This document shows positions 1-9,930 of a stretch of 64,000 bases of DNA, one piece after another. Every line of letters starts with the position of its first letter. Position 1 is the first letter of the stretch. The notes under the pieces are model-generated. The model saw only the letters and a list, made by a program, of their open reading frames with translations, made no database searches and had not been told where the DNA came from. A program made the translations under genes and the position numbers. Source of the DNA: Stutzerimonas xanthomarina (lineage in GTDB: Bacteria; Pseudomonadota; Gammaproteobacteria; Pseudomonadales; Pseudomonadaceae); the NCBI RefSeq assembly GCF_003935375.1, contig NZ_RHQM01000007.1:124001-188000 (forward strand). Reading direction: 5' to 3'.

Positions 1-464
1 ATCACGAAGCTGTCGTCGGTGCGCGCGTCCACGGCCGCCTTGATGCGGTCGACCATCTCCTGCTGCGAGACGATTTCCTTGTTTGGACGATGGCCGCAAC
101 GCTTGGCACCGACCTGGTCCTCGATGTGGATCGCCGCGGCGCCGAACTTGATCATCGACTTGACGGTACGCGCCACGTTGAACGCCGAGGAGCCGAAGCC
201 GGTGTCGACATCCACCAGCAGCGGCAGATCGCAGACATCGGTGATGCGGCGCACGTCGGTCAGCACATCGTCGAGCCCGGTGATGCCAAGATCCGGCAGA
301 CCCAGCGAGCCGGCAGCAACGCCGCCGCCGGACAGATAGATGGCCTTGAAGCCGGCACGCTTGGCCAGCAAGGCGTGGTTGGCGTTGATCGCGCCGACGA
401 CCTGGAGCGGATGCTCGCTGGCGACGGCGTCACGGAAACGCTGACCGGCAGAAGGAAGAGTCAT
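1..464 (-). CDS. prpB: 2-methylisocitrate lyase, N-terminal part (runs off the window)
   Basis: The reverse strand encodes about 154 residues before the window edge. The protein cleaves 2-methylisocitrate to pyruvate and succinate in the methylcitrate cycle for propionate. The PEP-mutase/isocitrate-lyase barrel is clear: [16 protein letters not shown] near residues 45-60, VDVDTGFG at 84-91, IEDQ at 114-117 and the catalytic loop KRCGH at 121-125 with Cys123. The ATG at 464-462 overlaps the stop of the upstream GntR gene as ATGA, so the two are translationally coupled and this should be the second gene of a prp operon. The C-terminal half is missing only because the window starts here. Confidence 0.95.
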   Translation of the reverse strand, partial: MTLPSAGQRFRDAVASEHPLQVVGAINANHALLAKRAGFKAIYLSGGGVAAGSLGLPDLGITGLDDVLTDVRRITDVCDLPLLVDVDTGFGSSAFNVARTVKSMIKFGAAAIHIEDQVGAKRCGHRPNKEIVSQQEMVDRIKAAVDARTDDSFV

Positions 465-1186
465 GCATTACCCCTTTCATGTGGTGTTTGCTCAAGAACG
501 CCCGTGAAGTGACGTTCGACGTTGCGCTTGGAAGCGGCGATATGGCGGCGCATCAGCAGCTCCGCCAGTTCGCCATCGCGTTCGGCGATGGCATCGAGAA
601 TCCGGTGGTGTTCGGCGAAGGCCTGATGCGGACGGTTCGGCGTGGTGGAGAACTGGATGCGGTACATGCGCACCAGCTGATAGAGCTCGTCGCACAGCAG
701 CTTGGCCAGTGTGCGGTTGCCGCTGCCTTGAATGATCCGGTAATGGAAGTCGAAGTCGCCTTCCTGCTGGTAATAGCCGACACCGGCCTGAAACGCCTCA
801 TCGCGCTCGTGCGTGCTCAGTACCCGGCGCAGGTCGTCGATTTCCGCCTCAGTCATGCGTTCGGCCGCCAGGCGGCAGGCCATGCCTTCCAGGGATTCAC
901 GAATCTCGTAGAGCTCGATCAGCTCGGCATGACTGAGCGACACCACCCTCGCGCCAACATGCGGCACGCGGACCAGCAGCTTCTGCCCTTCCAGCCGGTG
1001 GATCGCCTCGCGCAATGGCCCGCGGCTTATGCCATAGGTACGCGCCAGCTCCGGCTCGGAGATCTTGCTACCCGGGGCAATCTCGCCTTTGACGATGGCA
1101 GCCTGGATCAGACGAAACACATGCTCGGCCAGCGTGCCACTGTCGAGCTGTTGCGCGGATGGGTGAAGCTCAACGGTATCCAGCAT
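461..1186 (-). CDS. prpR: GntR-family (FCD subfamily) regulator of the methylcitrate operon
   Basis: A 241-residue regulator with an N-terminal winged helix (about 20-80; [20 protein letters not shown] is the recognition region) and a C-terminal FCD ligand domain with its Asp/His metal-site pattern (DFDFHY, FAEHHRI, RRHI). The ATG at 1186 (MLDTVEL) is preferred to an upstream in-frame start at 1273, because the upstream extension is not regulator-like and contains the palindrome ATTGTCGACAAT. The stop overlaps prpB by ATGA. Pseudomonads usually have such a GntR gene first in the prp operon, so it most likely represses the operon and itself, with a propionate-cycle intermediate as ligand. The symbol follows common pseudomonad usage; the family is unlike the sigma-54-type PrpR of enterics. 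Confidence 0.85.
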   Translation of the reverse strand: MLDTVELHPSAQQLDSGTLAEHVFRLIQAAIVKGEIAPGSKISEPELARTYGISRGPLREAIHRLEGQKLLVRVPHVGARVVSLSHAELIELYEIRESLEGMACRLAAERMTEAEIDDLRRVLSTHERDEAFQAGVGYYQQEGDFDFHYRIIQGSGNRTLAKLLCDELYQLVRMYRIQFSTTPNRPHQAFAEHHRILDAIAERDGELAELLMRRHIAASKRNVERHFTGVLEQTPHERGNA

Positions 1187-1187
1187 G

Positions 1188-1199
1188 ATTGTCGACAAT
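1188..1199. promoter_or_regulatory. Palindrome ATTGTCGACAAT, candidate GntR operator
   Basis: A perfect 12-bp palindrome starts 2 bp upstream of the GntR start codon. The 10-bp core ATTGTCGACA recurs at 1263-1272. FCD-type GntR proteins bind short palindromes of the TTGT-N2-ACAA type, and I recall this motif from predicted methylcitrate regulons. Autoregulation is inferred from position and symmetry. Confidence 0.55.
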
Positions 1200-1262
1200 T
1201 CAGGTTTCGATGCGGCGAAAGTACGCCTGCAATGCCGATCAGTCAACAGCCCGCCTACGCAG

Positions 1263-1272
1263 ATTGTCGACA
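1263..1272. promoter_or_regulatory. Second ATTGTCGACA half of a candidate GntR operator pair
   Basis: ATTGTCGACA is repeated here, 75 bp from the perfect palindrome at 1188. Two copies of the motif flanking the likely promoter of the prp operon are compatible with cooperative or looped repression. This copy is imperfect at its right edge. Confidence 0.4.
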
Positions 1273-1452
1273 CCTTTACTAAAGTCGTAAAAGCGGCAAC
1301 CTGATCGGGATTAGCTTGAGCCAGGGCAGAGCGCCTTGTAGCGCCGTGAAACCAGCATGCTAGAATGCCAGCCTTTCGCGCCCCCGGCGCTTACCCGCAA
1401 TGCCTGTCGCCGCTCGATCTCCAGTCATCCCTTCCTTAAGACAACAGGTTCC

Positions 1453-1989
1453 ATGAGAGTAAAAGCCCACTTCCTGCTGTTCTGTACATTACTCCTGCCC
1501 GCGATCGGCACCGCTGCCGACAATACGATTTACGGCCTGAACGAACACGTTGGAATCCCCGATTTCAATCTGGAAGTGGACGCCAAGCTCGACACCGGCG
1601 CCCAGACCGCGTCGCTCAGTGCGCGTGACATCACCCGATTCAAGCGTGAAGGCGAGTCGTGGGTGCGCTTCTACCTTGCCGTCGACAGCGCCCACGCACA
1701 CCCCATCGAGCGTCCGCTGGCACGCATCAGCAAGATCAAGCGCCGGGCTGGCGACTATGATCCGGAAGAGGAAAAAACCTATACGGCGCGCCCGGTTATC
1801 GAACTCGATCTGTGCATGGGCAAGGCCAAACGCACAATCGAAGTGAACCTCACGGACCGTACCGCTTTCCAATACCCACTTTTGATCGGTTCCGACGCGC
1901 TCACCCGCTTCGGCGCCCTGGTCGACCCAAGTCGCACCTTTATTGCCGGCAAACCCGGTTGCCTCAACGAATCTGACGCTGACGAGTAA
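1453..1989 (+). CDS. Retropepsin-like aspartic endopeptidase (RimK-associated, DUF785 type)
   Basis: A 178-residue protein with a signal peptide (hydrophobic residues 7-20, likely cut near GTA-A). The aspartic-protease signature LDTGAQTASLSA places the catalytic Asp at 47. The family is often annotated 'ATP-dependent zinc protease', but the fold is a single-domain retropepsin. The ATG at 1453 is chosen because it starts exactly at the signal peptide; an upstream in-frame ATG at 1357 adds 32 non-signal residues. It is followed after 5 bp by the 7TM transglutaminase-like gene and then an ATP-grasp ligase, a cassette seen in many pseudomonads. The protease probably acts in the periplasm on a product or partner of the ligase; the substrate cannot be told from the sequence. 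Confidence 0.8.
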   Translation: MRVKAHFLLFCTLLLPAIGTAADNTIYGLNEHVGIPDFNLEVDAKLDTGAQTASLSARDITRFKREGESWVRFYLAVDSAHAHPIERPLARISKIKRRAGDYDPEEEKTYTARPVIELDLCMGKAKRTIEVNLTDRTAFQYPLLIGSDALTRFGALVDPSRTFIAGKPGCLNESDADE

Positions 1990-1994
1990 TACCC

Positions 1995-3521
1995 ATGCGC
2001 GCTCTCACTCTGCATCTGAAAGTCCTGATCTTCATCCTCGTCGCTCTGGGAATTTCGATCACCGCCTACCAGATCTTCATACTGGGCATCCCGGTTACCG
2101 AAGACGAAACCGATGACCTGTGGAATATCGACGCCAAGGTCGAGTTCCAGGCCAGCCCACGCGAGCCGGTCAAGCTGCAGATGTACGTGCCGCCACTGAA
2201 TCAGGAATTCGTCAGCCTCAACGAAAGCTTCATATCCAACAATTACGGCGTCAGCATCAACCGGGCCGATGGCAACCGCCGCGTCACCTGGTCTGCACGC
2301 CGTGCGAGCGGAAACCAGACGCTCTATTACCGCCTCGTGCTCACCAAGCGCTACAGCGGTGAGCAGACCAAGGCCACCGGGCCGATCTTCCGCGACAGTC
2401 TTCCGGTGGAAGGCGCCGAGAAGATCGCTGCCGAAGCGCTGCTTTCTCCGATTCGTCAGCATTCCGCTGATGTGGAAACCTTCATCAGCGAAGCCATCAA
2501 GCGGGTCAACAATCCCAACGATGACAACGTCAAGCTGCTACTGGGCGGCGATGCATCCATCCCGAACAAGGCACGCGTCATCGAATTGCTGCTGTCCATC
2601 GCTCACGTGCCGATGGAGCGCGTGCATACCATTCGCCTGAACGCAGACCAGCCGCAAACCCCGGAGCTCTGGCTACGCAGCTTCAACGGCGACAAGTGGC
2701 TGTTCTTCAACCCCGGCACCGGCGAGCAAGGCCTGCCGAATGACCGCTTGGTCTGGTGGACCGGTGACGAGCCGCTGATCAATCTGGAAGGCGGACGCAA
2801 TCCGCAGGTGACCTTCACGCTCAACAACAGCGAAATGAACGCCATCCGCCTGGCCAAGCTGACCGACGAGAACACCGACGCCGACTTCCTCGAGTACTCG
2901 CTGTATGGCCTGCCCCTGCAGACCCAGCAGACCTACCAGATCATGATCATGATCCCGATCGGCGTGCTGGTGATCCTGATCCTGCGCAACCTCGGCGGTC
3001 TGCAGACCCTAGGCACCTTCACCCCGGTACTGATTGCCCTGGCATTCCGTGAAACCCAGATCGGCTTCGGCATCATCCTGTTCACGCTGATCACGGCGCT
3101 GGGCTTGTCGCTGCGTTCGTACCTGGAACACCTGAAACTGCAGATGCTCCCGCGCCTCTCGGTGGTACTGACGTTCGTCGTGGTGCTGATCGCCGTGATC
3201 AGCCTGCTCAGTCACAAGCTCGGCCTGGAGCGCGGCCTGTCGGTCTCCCTGTTCCCGATGGTGATTCTGACCATGACCATCGAGCGCCTGTCGATTACCT
3301 GGGAAGAACGTGGCGGCGGCCATGCCTTCAAGGTGGCGGTCGGCACCCTGATCGCCGCGAGCCTGGCCTTCATGCTGATGAACATTCAGGAGTTGACCTA
3401 CTTCATCTTCACCTTCCCAGCGGTGCTGCTGATCATGGTGGGCTTCATGCTGGCGATGGGTCGCTACCGCGGCTACCGCCTGACCGAGCTGTTCCGCTTC
3501 AAAGCCTTTCTGAAGGATTGA
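1995..3521 (+). CDS. Inactive transglutaminase fused to a 7TM domain
   Basis: A 508-residue membrane protein. One N-terminal helix (about 8-30) is followed by a large periplasmic part (about 35-310) resembling a transglutaminase/UUP-type domain, then six to seven hydrophobic helices between about 315 and 490 (for example QIMIMIPIGVLVILIL and SVVLTFVVVLIAVISLL). This matches the 'inactive transglutaminase fused to 7 transmembrane helices' families that occur next to RimK-like ATP-grasp ligases. It lies between the retropepsin-like gene (5-bp gap) and the ligase (3-bp gap), so the three are clearly one operon. Role inferred: membrane scaffold or sensor for the ligase/protease pair. Confidence 0.8.
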   Translation: MRALTLHLKVLIFILVALGISITAYQIFILGIPVTEDETDDLWNIDAKVEFQASPREPVKLQMYVPPLNQEFVSLNESFISNNYGVSINRADGNRRVTWSARRASGNQTLYYRLVLTKRYSGEQTKATGPIFRDSLPVEGAEKIAAEALLSPIRQHSADVETFISEAIKRVNNPNDDNVKLLLGGDASIPNKARVIELLLSIAHVPMERVHTIRLNADQPQTPELWLRSFNGDKWLFFNPGTGEQGLPNDRLVWWTGDEPLINLEGGRNPQVTFTLNNSEMNAIRLAKLTDENTDADFLEYSLYGLPLQTQQTYQIMIMIPIGVLVILILRNLGGLQTLGTFTPVLIALAFRETQIGFGIILFTLITALGLSLRSYLEHLKLQMLPRLSVVLTFVVVLIAVISLLSHKLGLERGLSVSLFPMVILTMTIERLSITWEERGGGHAFKVAVGTLIAASLAFMLMNIQELTYFIFTFPAVLLIMVGFMLAMGRYRGYRLTELFRFKAFLKD

Positions 3522-3524
3522 GCC

Positions 3525-4508
3525 ATGTTCGGTCTGATCAAGACGTGGAAGGCCCTCGAGGCCAAGGGAATCATGGGCATTAACCGCCGCAACGCGGACT
3601 ATGTGCTCAAGTACAACAAGCGCAACCTGTATCCGATCGTCGATGACAAGATCATCACCAAGGAGCGCGCCATCGAGGCCGGCATTCATGTGCCGGAGAT
3701 GTACGGCATCATCGAAACCGAAAAGGACATCGACAAACTCAAGGATATCGTCAAGGATCACACCGATTTCGTCGTCAAGCCGGCCCAGGGCGCCGGCGGC
3801 GACGGCATCCTGGTAATCGCCGACCGCTTCGAAGGCCGCTACAAGACCGTCTCGGGCAAGATCATGACCCATGAGGAGATCGAGCATCAGATCTCCAATA
3901 TCCTCACCGGGCTGTACTCGCTGGGCGGCCATCGTGACCGAGCACTGATCGAATATCGCGTTACGCCCGACCCGATCTTCAAGAGCATCAGCTACGAAGG
4001 TGTGCCGGACATTCGCATCATCGTGCTGATGGGCTACCCGGTCATGGCGATGCTGCGCCTGCCAACCCGTCAATCCGGCGGCAAGGCCAACCTGCACCAG
4101 GGCGCCATCGGCGTCGGCGTGGATCTGGCCACCGGCATCACCCTGCGCGGTACCTGGCTGAACAACAAGATCACCAAACACCCGGACACAACCAACGCGG
4201 TGGACGGCGTGCAGTTGCCAAACTGGGACGGCTTCATGAAGCTCGCCGCCGGCTGTTACGAGCTCTGCGGGCTCGGATATATCGGTGTCGACATGGTGCT
4301 CGATCAGGAAAAGGGCCCGCTCATTCTCGAGCTGAACGCGCGCCCTGGCCTGAACATCCAGATCGCCAACGACTGTGGGCTGACGCACCGGGCCCATGCA
4401 GTCGAGAACCGCCTGGCGGAACTCAAGGAGAAAGGCATCCAGGAAACGCCGGAGGAACGGGTGAAGTTCTCCCAAGAACTGTTCGGCCACGTCCCGCCCC
4501 ACGCCTGA
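3525..4508 (+). CDS. Alpha-L-glutamate ligase-like ATP-grasp protein (RimK-related)
   Basis: A 327-residue cytosolic ATP-grasp enzyme. The glycine-rich nucleotide loop DFVVKPAQGAGGDGILVI lies near residues 82-99, and the C-terminal Mg/ATP motif GVDMVLDQ...LILELNARPGLNIQIAN near 265-290. RimK-type ligases add amino acids, usually Glu, to a peptide or small-molecule carboxylate. It is the last gene of the three-gene cassette, followed by an imperfect hairpin at 4521-4550. The acceptor is unknown. The conserved pairing with a protease and a 7TM protein suggests a modification made here and removed or sensed in the periplasm. Confidence 0.85.
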   Translation: MFGLIKTWKALEAKGIMGINRRNADYVLKYNKRNLYPIVDDKIITKERAIEAGIHVPEMYGIIETEKDIDKLKDIVKDHTDFVVKPAQGAGGDGILVIADRFEGRYKTVSGKIMTHEEIEHQISNILTGLYSLGGHRDRALIEYRVTPDPIFKSISYEGVPDIRIIVLMGYPVMAMLRLPTRQSGGKANLHQGAIGVGVDLATGITLRGTWLNNKITKHPDTTNAVDGVQLPNWDGFMKLAAGCYELCGLGYIGVDMVLDQEKGPLILELNARPGLNIQIANDCGLTHRAHAVENRLAELKEKGIQETPEERVKFSQELFGHVPPHA

Positions 4509-4520
4509 ATGACGCAAGCC

Positions 4521-4550
4521 GGGTAGCCCGCGTATCCTCTCGGGCTGCCC
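4521..4550 (+). terminator. Hairpin after the ligase cassette
   Basis: GGGTAGCCCG and CGGGCTGCCC form a 10-bp stem with one wobble and a 10-nt loop. There is no T tract, so termination may be partial and allow some read-through to pabB. Confidence 0.45.
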
Positions 4551-4567
4551 CCTCATCGACTCGACCC

Positions 4568-5914
4568 ATGTCCATCTGCACGCTGCATGCCCTGCCCTAC
4601 CAGGCCGATCCCGCCTATTGGTTCGAGCGTATCCGCCATGCCCCAGGTGCGGTGCTGCTCGATTCAGGCAGGCCGAAGGCCGAGCGTGGGCGCTTCGACA
4701 TTCTCAGCGCCTGGCCACTGGCTGTGCACGAGCCACGCGACGATGAATCAGGGCGTGATTACTTCCACCGTTTGCGCCAGGCGTTGCGCGGACTTGGCTC
4801 CGCCGAGCTGCCCGAGAGCTGTGAGCTGCCGTTTGCCGGAGGCCTGATCGGCCTGTTGAGCTACGACTTCGGTGCCCGCCTCGAGACCCTGCCCCAGCGC
4901 GCCCTCGACGACAACGGTCTGCCACTGGCACGTTTCGGCCTTTATGGCTGGGCGCTGATCAGCGATCACCAGAGGCAGACCAGTCAGTTGGTGTTTCACC
5001 CAGCAACGACTTCTTCCGAGCAGATGCGACTGATCGCGCTATTCGATTCAGCCACCAACGTCGAAAGCGCTCCATTCAGGCTGCACAGCCGTTTCGCCGC
5101 CGATCTTTCTGTCGACACTTACCGGAACGGCATCGAGCGCATTCAGACCTACATCCAGGCCGGTGACTGCTATCAGGTCAATTTCACCCAGCGTTTTCGT
5201 GCCGGCTGCTCGGGTGACCCATGGAGCGCCTATCGCGCGCTGCGAGAAGCTTGTCCAACGCCGTACGCCGGCTTCGTCGCACTGGAAGACGGCGCCATTG
5301 CCAGCCTCTCGCCGGAGCGCTTCCTGCGCCTGCAGCGGGGCCACGTGGAAACCCGCCCGATCAAAGGCACCCGTCCACGCGGTGCGGACGAGCGCAGCGA
5401 CGCCGCACAAGCGCAAGCGCTGCTCGCCAGCGACAAGGATCGTGCCGAGAATCTGATGATCGTCGACCTGCTGCGCAACGACCTCGGCCGCAGCTGCCGC
5501 ATCGGCAGCGTGCGCGTTCCGCAGCTGTTCGCACTGGAAAGCTACCCCAACGTGCATCACCTGGTGAGCTGCGTGACCGGCGAATTGGCTGACGGCCACG
5601 ACGCGTTCGATCTGCTTGCCGGCAGCTTTCCCGGCGGCTCGATCACCGGAGCGCCGAAGATCCGCGCCATGCAGATCATCGACGAGCTGGAACCGACGCG
5701 CCGCGCAATCTATTGCGGATCGTTGCTGTACGTCGATGTCAGGGGGGAAATGGACAGCTCCATCGCCATTCGCACGTTGCTCATCCGCGATGGGCAAGCC
5801 AGCTGCTGGGGCGGCGGAGGCATCGTCGCCGATTCCGACTGGCAGGCGGAGTACCAGGAATCGATCGACAAGGTAAAGGTGCTGCTGCAGACACTGGAGC
5901 AGCTACCAGACTGA
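4568..5914 (+). CDS. pabB: Aminodeoxychorismate synthase component I
   Basis: 448 residues, full length for PabB. The enzyme aminates chorismate to 4-amino-4-deoxychorismate, using ammonia from the PabA subunit, for folate synthesis. The chorismate-binding domain shows PIKGTRPRG (the Lys of PIKGT is the hallmark that separates PabB from TrpE/PchA), GGSITGAPKIRAMQIIDELE and the C-terminal GGGIVADSDWQAEYQES with Mg-binding Glu residues. The N-terminal half carries the anthranilate-synthase-like domain. It stands alone between two hairpins and is convergent with thrH. Confidence 0.95.
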   Translation: MSICTLHALPYQADPAYWFERIRHAPGAVLLDSGRPKAERGRFDILSAWPLAVHEPRDDESGRDYFHRLRQALRGLGSAELPESCELPFAGGLIGLLSYDFGARLETLPQRALDDNGLPLARFGLYGWALISDHQRQTSQLVFHPATTSSEQMRLIALFDSATNVESAPFRLHSRFAADLSVDTYRNGIERIQTYIQAGDCYQVNFTQRFRAGCSGDPWSAYRALREACPTPYAGFVALEDGAIASLSPERFLRLQRGHVETRPIKGTRPRGADERSDAAQAQALLASDKDRAENLMIVDLLRNDLGRSCRIGSVRVPQLFALESYPNVHHLVSCVTGELADGHDAFDLLAGSFPGGSITGAPKIRAMQIIDELEPTRRAIYCGSLLYVDVRGEMDSSIAIRTLLIRDGQASCWGGGGIVADSDWQAEYQESIDKVKVLLQTLEQLPD

Positions 5915-5941
5915 AGCGACCGGCCATGCACCGGTCGCTTC
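5913..5941. terminator. Bidirectional terminator between pabB and thrH
   Basis: A perfect 11-bp inverted repeat, GAAGCGACCGG / CCGGTCGCTTC, with a 7-nt loop lies between the converging stop codons and can serve both strands. Confidence 0.8.
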
Positions 5942-5949
5942 CTCACTCA

Positions 5950-6567
5950 CTAGAGCGCCAGCTTGCGGTTCGACGCCTTGAGAAATTCCTGCTTGAGCGC
6001 ATCGAAGGTGTGCACCGCCGGGAACTGCGGGAACTCGGCGATGACGTTATCCGGCGCGTGGAACAGGATGCCGGCGTGCGCCTCACTGAGCATGGTGGTG
6101 TCGTTGTACGAGTCACCCGCAGCGATGACACGGTAGTACAGGCTCTTCAGCGCGATGACCGACTGGCGCTTGGGGTCCTTCTGGCGCAGCTGATAGTCCA
6201 CCACGCGGTCGGTCTCGTCGGTGATCAGGCGATGGCAGAGCAGCGTCGGGAAGCCCAGCTGGCGCATCAGCGGCTGGGAGAACTCGTAGAAGGTGTCGGA
6301 CAGGATCACCACCTGGAAACGCTCACGCAGCCAGTCGATGAACTCCGGCGCGCCTTCCAGCGGCTTCAGCGTTGCGATGACCTTCTGGATATCGGCGAGC
6401 TTCAGGCCGTGCTCATCGAGGATGCGCAGGCGCTGCTTCATCAGCACGTCATAGTCGGGAATGTCCCGTGTGGTCGCCCGGAGCGATTCGATTCCGGTGG
6501 CCTCGGCAAAGGCGATCCAGATTTCCGGAACCAGCACACCTTCCAGGTCGAGACAGGCTATTTCCAC
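5950..6567 (-). CDS. thrH: Phosphoserine phosphatase / homoserine phosphotransferase
   Basis: 205 residues, nearly identical in plan to P. aeruginosa ThrH. It is a HAD-superfamily enzyme that dephosphorylates phosphoserine and can transfer the phosphate to homoserine. The nucleophile motif is DLEGV (Asp7), motif II is SDTFYEF near 96, and the Mg motif is GDSYNDTTML near 160. The start is a GTG at 6567, preceded by GAGGAG at good spacing; an ATG further upstream would add a tail absent from the family. It is transcribed divergently from cysH. Confidence 0.95.
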   Translation of the reverse strand: MEIACLDLEGVLVPEIWIAFAEATGIESLRATTRDIPDYDVLMKQRLRILDEHGLKLADIQKVIATLKPLEGAPEFIDWLRERFQVVILSDTFYEFSQPLMRQLGFPTLLCHRLITDETDRVVDYQLRQKDPKRQSVIALKSLYYRVIAAGDSYNDTTMLSEAHAGILFHAPDNVIAEFPQFPAVHTFDALKQEFLKASNRKLAL

Positions 6568-6758
6568 GGGCCACTCCTCAATGCAGAAAATTGAAGGCGG
6601 CACTCTAACGGCAGCTCGCAGCCGAAGCAACGCAGCGCTTATACCCGAAAAGGCTGATACGCGTATCTAAACGTTATTTAGCGGCATAAACCCCTTTTGC
6701 TACCATCCGCCGCCTCAGAGCGCCGAAGCGCCGTGAACATTTATAAGGAAGCCGCCTG
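6568..6758. promoter_or_regulatory. Divergent thrH / cysH promoter region
   Basis: A 191-bp region. An AT-rich stretch at about 6645-6695 contains repeated ATAAAC/TTATTT-like half sites upstream of a probable extended -10 (TGCTACCAT near 6699). CysB-type LysR regulators bind such AT-rich sites before cysH, and cysB lies 1 kb away. CysB control is inferred. Confidence 0.35.
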
Positions 6759-7493
6759 ATGAGCACCTCCATCGACGTCGCCGCGTTGGCTACAGCCTAC
6801 GCCGAGAAATCGCCGCAAGACGTTCTTAAGCTCGCCTTCGATCTGTTCGGCGATGACCTGTGGATCTCATTCAGTGGCGCCGAAGACGTGGTACTGCTGG
6901 ATATGGCCTGGAAGCTTAACAAGAGCGTCAAGGTGTTCACCCTCGATACCGGACGTCTGCACAGCGAGACCTATCGCTTCATTGAGCAGGTCCGTGATCA
7001 CTACGACATCGCCATCGAGATCATGACCCCGGACCCGGCGTTGCTGCAGCCGCTGGTCAACGAAAAGGGCCTGTTCAGTTTCTACCGCGATGGTCATGGC
7101 GAATGCTGCGGTATCCGCAAGATCGAGCCGCTGCGCCGCAAACTGTCGACAGTGCGCGCCTGGGCCACCGGCCAGCGGCGTGACCAGAGCCCTGGCACCC
7201 GTAGCCAGGTTGCAGTACTGGAACTGGATACCGCGTTCTCGACACCGGACCACCCGCTGTACAAGTTCAACCCGCTGGCGCAGATGACCAGCGAGGAAGT
7301 CTGGGGTTACATCCGCATGTTGGAAATCCCCTACAACAGCCTGCACGAGCGGGGTTTCATCAGCATTGGCTGCGAGCCCTGCACCCGTCCGGTTCTGCCG
7401 AACCAGCACGAGCGCGAAGGACGCTGGTGGTGGGAGGAAGCGACGCATAAGGAATGCGGGCTGCACGCCGGCAATCTGATCGCCAAAAGCTGA
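6759..7493 (+). CDS. cysH: Adenosine 5'-phosphosulfate (APS) reductase
   Basis: 244 residues. It reduces APS to sulfite in assimilatory sulfate reduction. The PP-loop motif [14 protein letters not shown] lies at 38-50. Cys116-Cys117 and Cys205/Cys208 (IGCEPC) are the four ligands of the [4Fe-4S] cluster that marks the APS rather than the PAPS type, and the catalytic Cys is in KECGLH at 233. AAGGAAG precedes the ATG at 6759. It is convergent with cysB. Confidence 0.95.
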   Translation: MSTSIDVAALATAYAEKSPQDVLKLAFDLFGDDLWISFSGAEDVVLLDMAWKLNKSVKVFTLDTGRLHSETYRFIEQVRDHYDIAIEIMTPDPALLQPLVNEKGLFSFYRDGHGECCGIRKIEPLRRKLSTVRAWATGQRRDQSPGTRSQVAVLELDTAFSTPDHPLYKFNPLAQMTSEEVWGYIRMLEIPYNSLHERGFISIGCEPCTRPVLPNQHEREGRWWWEEATHKECGLHAGNLIAKS

Positions 7494-7521
7494 CCGCACA
7501 CCGCAGCGGTAAAAACCTCTG

Positions 7522-7550
7522 ACGGGTTGGACGACAAACTCTCAACCCGT
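7522..7550. terminator. Hairpin between converging cysH and cysB
   Basis: ACGGGTTG and CAACCCGT pair around a 13-nt loop, with TTT following on the + strand. It lies between two converging stop codons. Confidence 0.6.
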
Positions 7551-7559
7551 TTCAGCCGA

Positions 7560-8543
<984 letters not shown>

Positions 8544-8710
8544 TCAAGGCAAAGGCACCACTGCGCCTGCCGCAACACTTATAACCTTATGAACGGTGCG
8601 CCAACGGATGATAGATGTTCCGCCTGGCGTTTGCTGTGCGACCTTTGGTCTGACTCGCCGCGACTGCCGTTGAGCTTAGCAGCGCGGCGAAAATCGGGCC
8701 CGGCGTTTGC

Positions 8711-9667
8711 TCAGCCGCCAGTGCGCTGCTCCAGAAAACGCAACAGGTGATACAACATCTCCGTCCTGGGCATCGAAACGCCAGCCTGCGCTGCGGCAGC
8801 GAGCGGTGCCGCATAGATCGCTTCAAGCTCCATCGGCCGGTTCTGAAAACGATCGTGATACATGCTGGGCAGGTAATCGGGCATACGCGCAGTGCCCATC
8901 AGCAGCTTCTCCGGAAAGTCTTCCGGCAGCGAACAGCCCAGCGCGTGCGCCGCCGTGCAGACCTCTTGCATGATCGCCTTGACCTGCGCGCGCGCGTGAT
9001 CGCTACTGAGCAGTGACTCGGTGCCCGCGTCGAGCAACGCCGACAGCCCATTGAACGGGACATTCCATACCAGCTTCATCCAGCGCGCCTGTGCCAGGCT
9101 GGGCATCGGCGACGAGTCCACGCCTGCCTGACGGAACATCTCGACCGTCGCGTTCAGCAACGCAAGTTGTGCCTGCTCGTCGCCGCCGGCCGGTCCAGAG
9201 TGGTAACCGAGATTCACCCCGCCCAGTGCCTGATGCTCCACCACGCCGGGCGCCGAGCGATGGGCGCAGATCGCACACAAGCCACCGAGCAGATGCACGG
9301 TATCAGGGAGGAATGGCCTGATGGCATCTTCCACCCCCAAACCGTTCTGCAGCACCACGACCTTGCAATCAGGAGCGGCCAGCTGCGCGATGATCGGCGC
9401 GAGTGCCTCATTGCTGGTGCTTTTGGCACCGACCAGCAACCAGTCGCACGCCGGCATCTTTGCCGCATCGCGATAGACCTGCGGCCGCTCCAACAGCAAC
9501 GATCCATGAACGGCACTGTTCACCTGTAAGCCGCGCTCGCACACCGCGGCGTATTCGCTACGCAAAAGGAAGTGCACATCGTAGCCGGCACGCGCCAGCA
9601 TCAACCCGTAAAAACCTCCGATGGCACCGGTGCCGATGATGCCGATACGTGGACTCACTGCAGACAT
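8711..9667 (-). CDS. 2-dehydropantoate 2-reductase-like protein (ketopantoate reductase family)
   Basis: A 318-residue NADPH-dependent reductase of the ApbA/PanE family. The Rossmann motif IGIIGTGAIGGFYG spans about 8-21, and the substrate-domain KLVWNVPFNGLSAL carries the catalytic Lys and Asn. PanE makes pantoate for CoA, but pseudomonads carry several paralogues and this copy is not linked to other pan genes, so the exact 2-oxoacid is uncertain. The ATG at 9667 has GGAG 5 nt upstream; an in-frame GTG two codons earlier is less well placed. Confidence 0.8.
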   Translation of the reverse strand: MSAVSPRIGIIGTGAIGGFYGLMLARAGYDVHFLLRSEYAAVCERGLQVNSAVHGSLLLERPQVYRDAAKMPACDWLLVGAKSTSNEALAPIIAQLAAPDCKVVVLQNGLGVEDAIRPFLPDTVHLLGGLCAICAHRSAPGVVEHQALGGVNLGYHSGPAGGDEQAQLALLNATVEMFRQAGVDSSPMPSLAQARWMKLVWNVPFNGLSALLDAGTESLLSSDHARAQVKAIMQEVCTAAHALGCSLPEDFPEKLLMGTARMPDYLPSMYHDRFQNRPMELEAIYAAPLAAAAQAGVSMPRTEMLYHLLRFLEQRTGG

Positions 9668-9930
9668 AAGCACTCCAGATCAGTGGACCGGCCGCGCTCG
9701 TTGGGCCAGCCGGTAAAAGGTCGAACGATAGCAGTCCGGCACGCAACGTCCCAGTGACTGGCGTGGCAGCGTGATGGGTGCACTGGGGGCAAGCCTCAAT
9801 AGGCCATCAATCTCGTTGTCGAGTGCGGCCTTTAGCGATAAGGTTCCGTTTCCCCGCTGCGCCCTCAGGCTGTGTTCCGCCGCACCGGGATCGCTGGCGG
9901 ACGGCTCCCGTGATTCCTGACGAGTAACAA

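Noticed and set aside
1357..1452. Upstream start for the retropepsin-like gene
   Set aside because: The 32 extra residues are not signal-like and cover the probable promoter; the ATG at 1453 begins a proper signal peptide.
3009..4556. A 515-codon antisense frame across the ligase cassette
   Set aside because: Shadow of two well-supported genes on the + strand; no domain and an extreme His/Gln/Asp composition.
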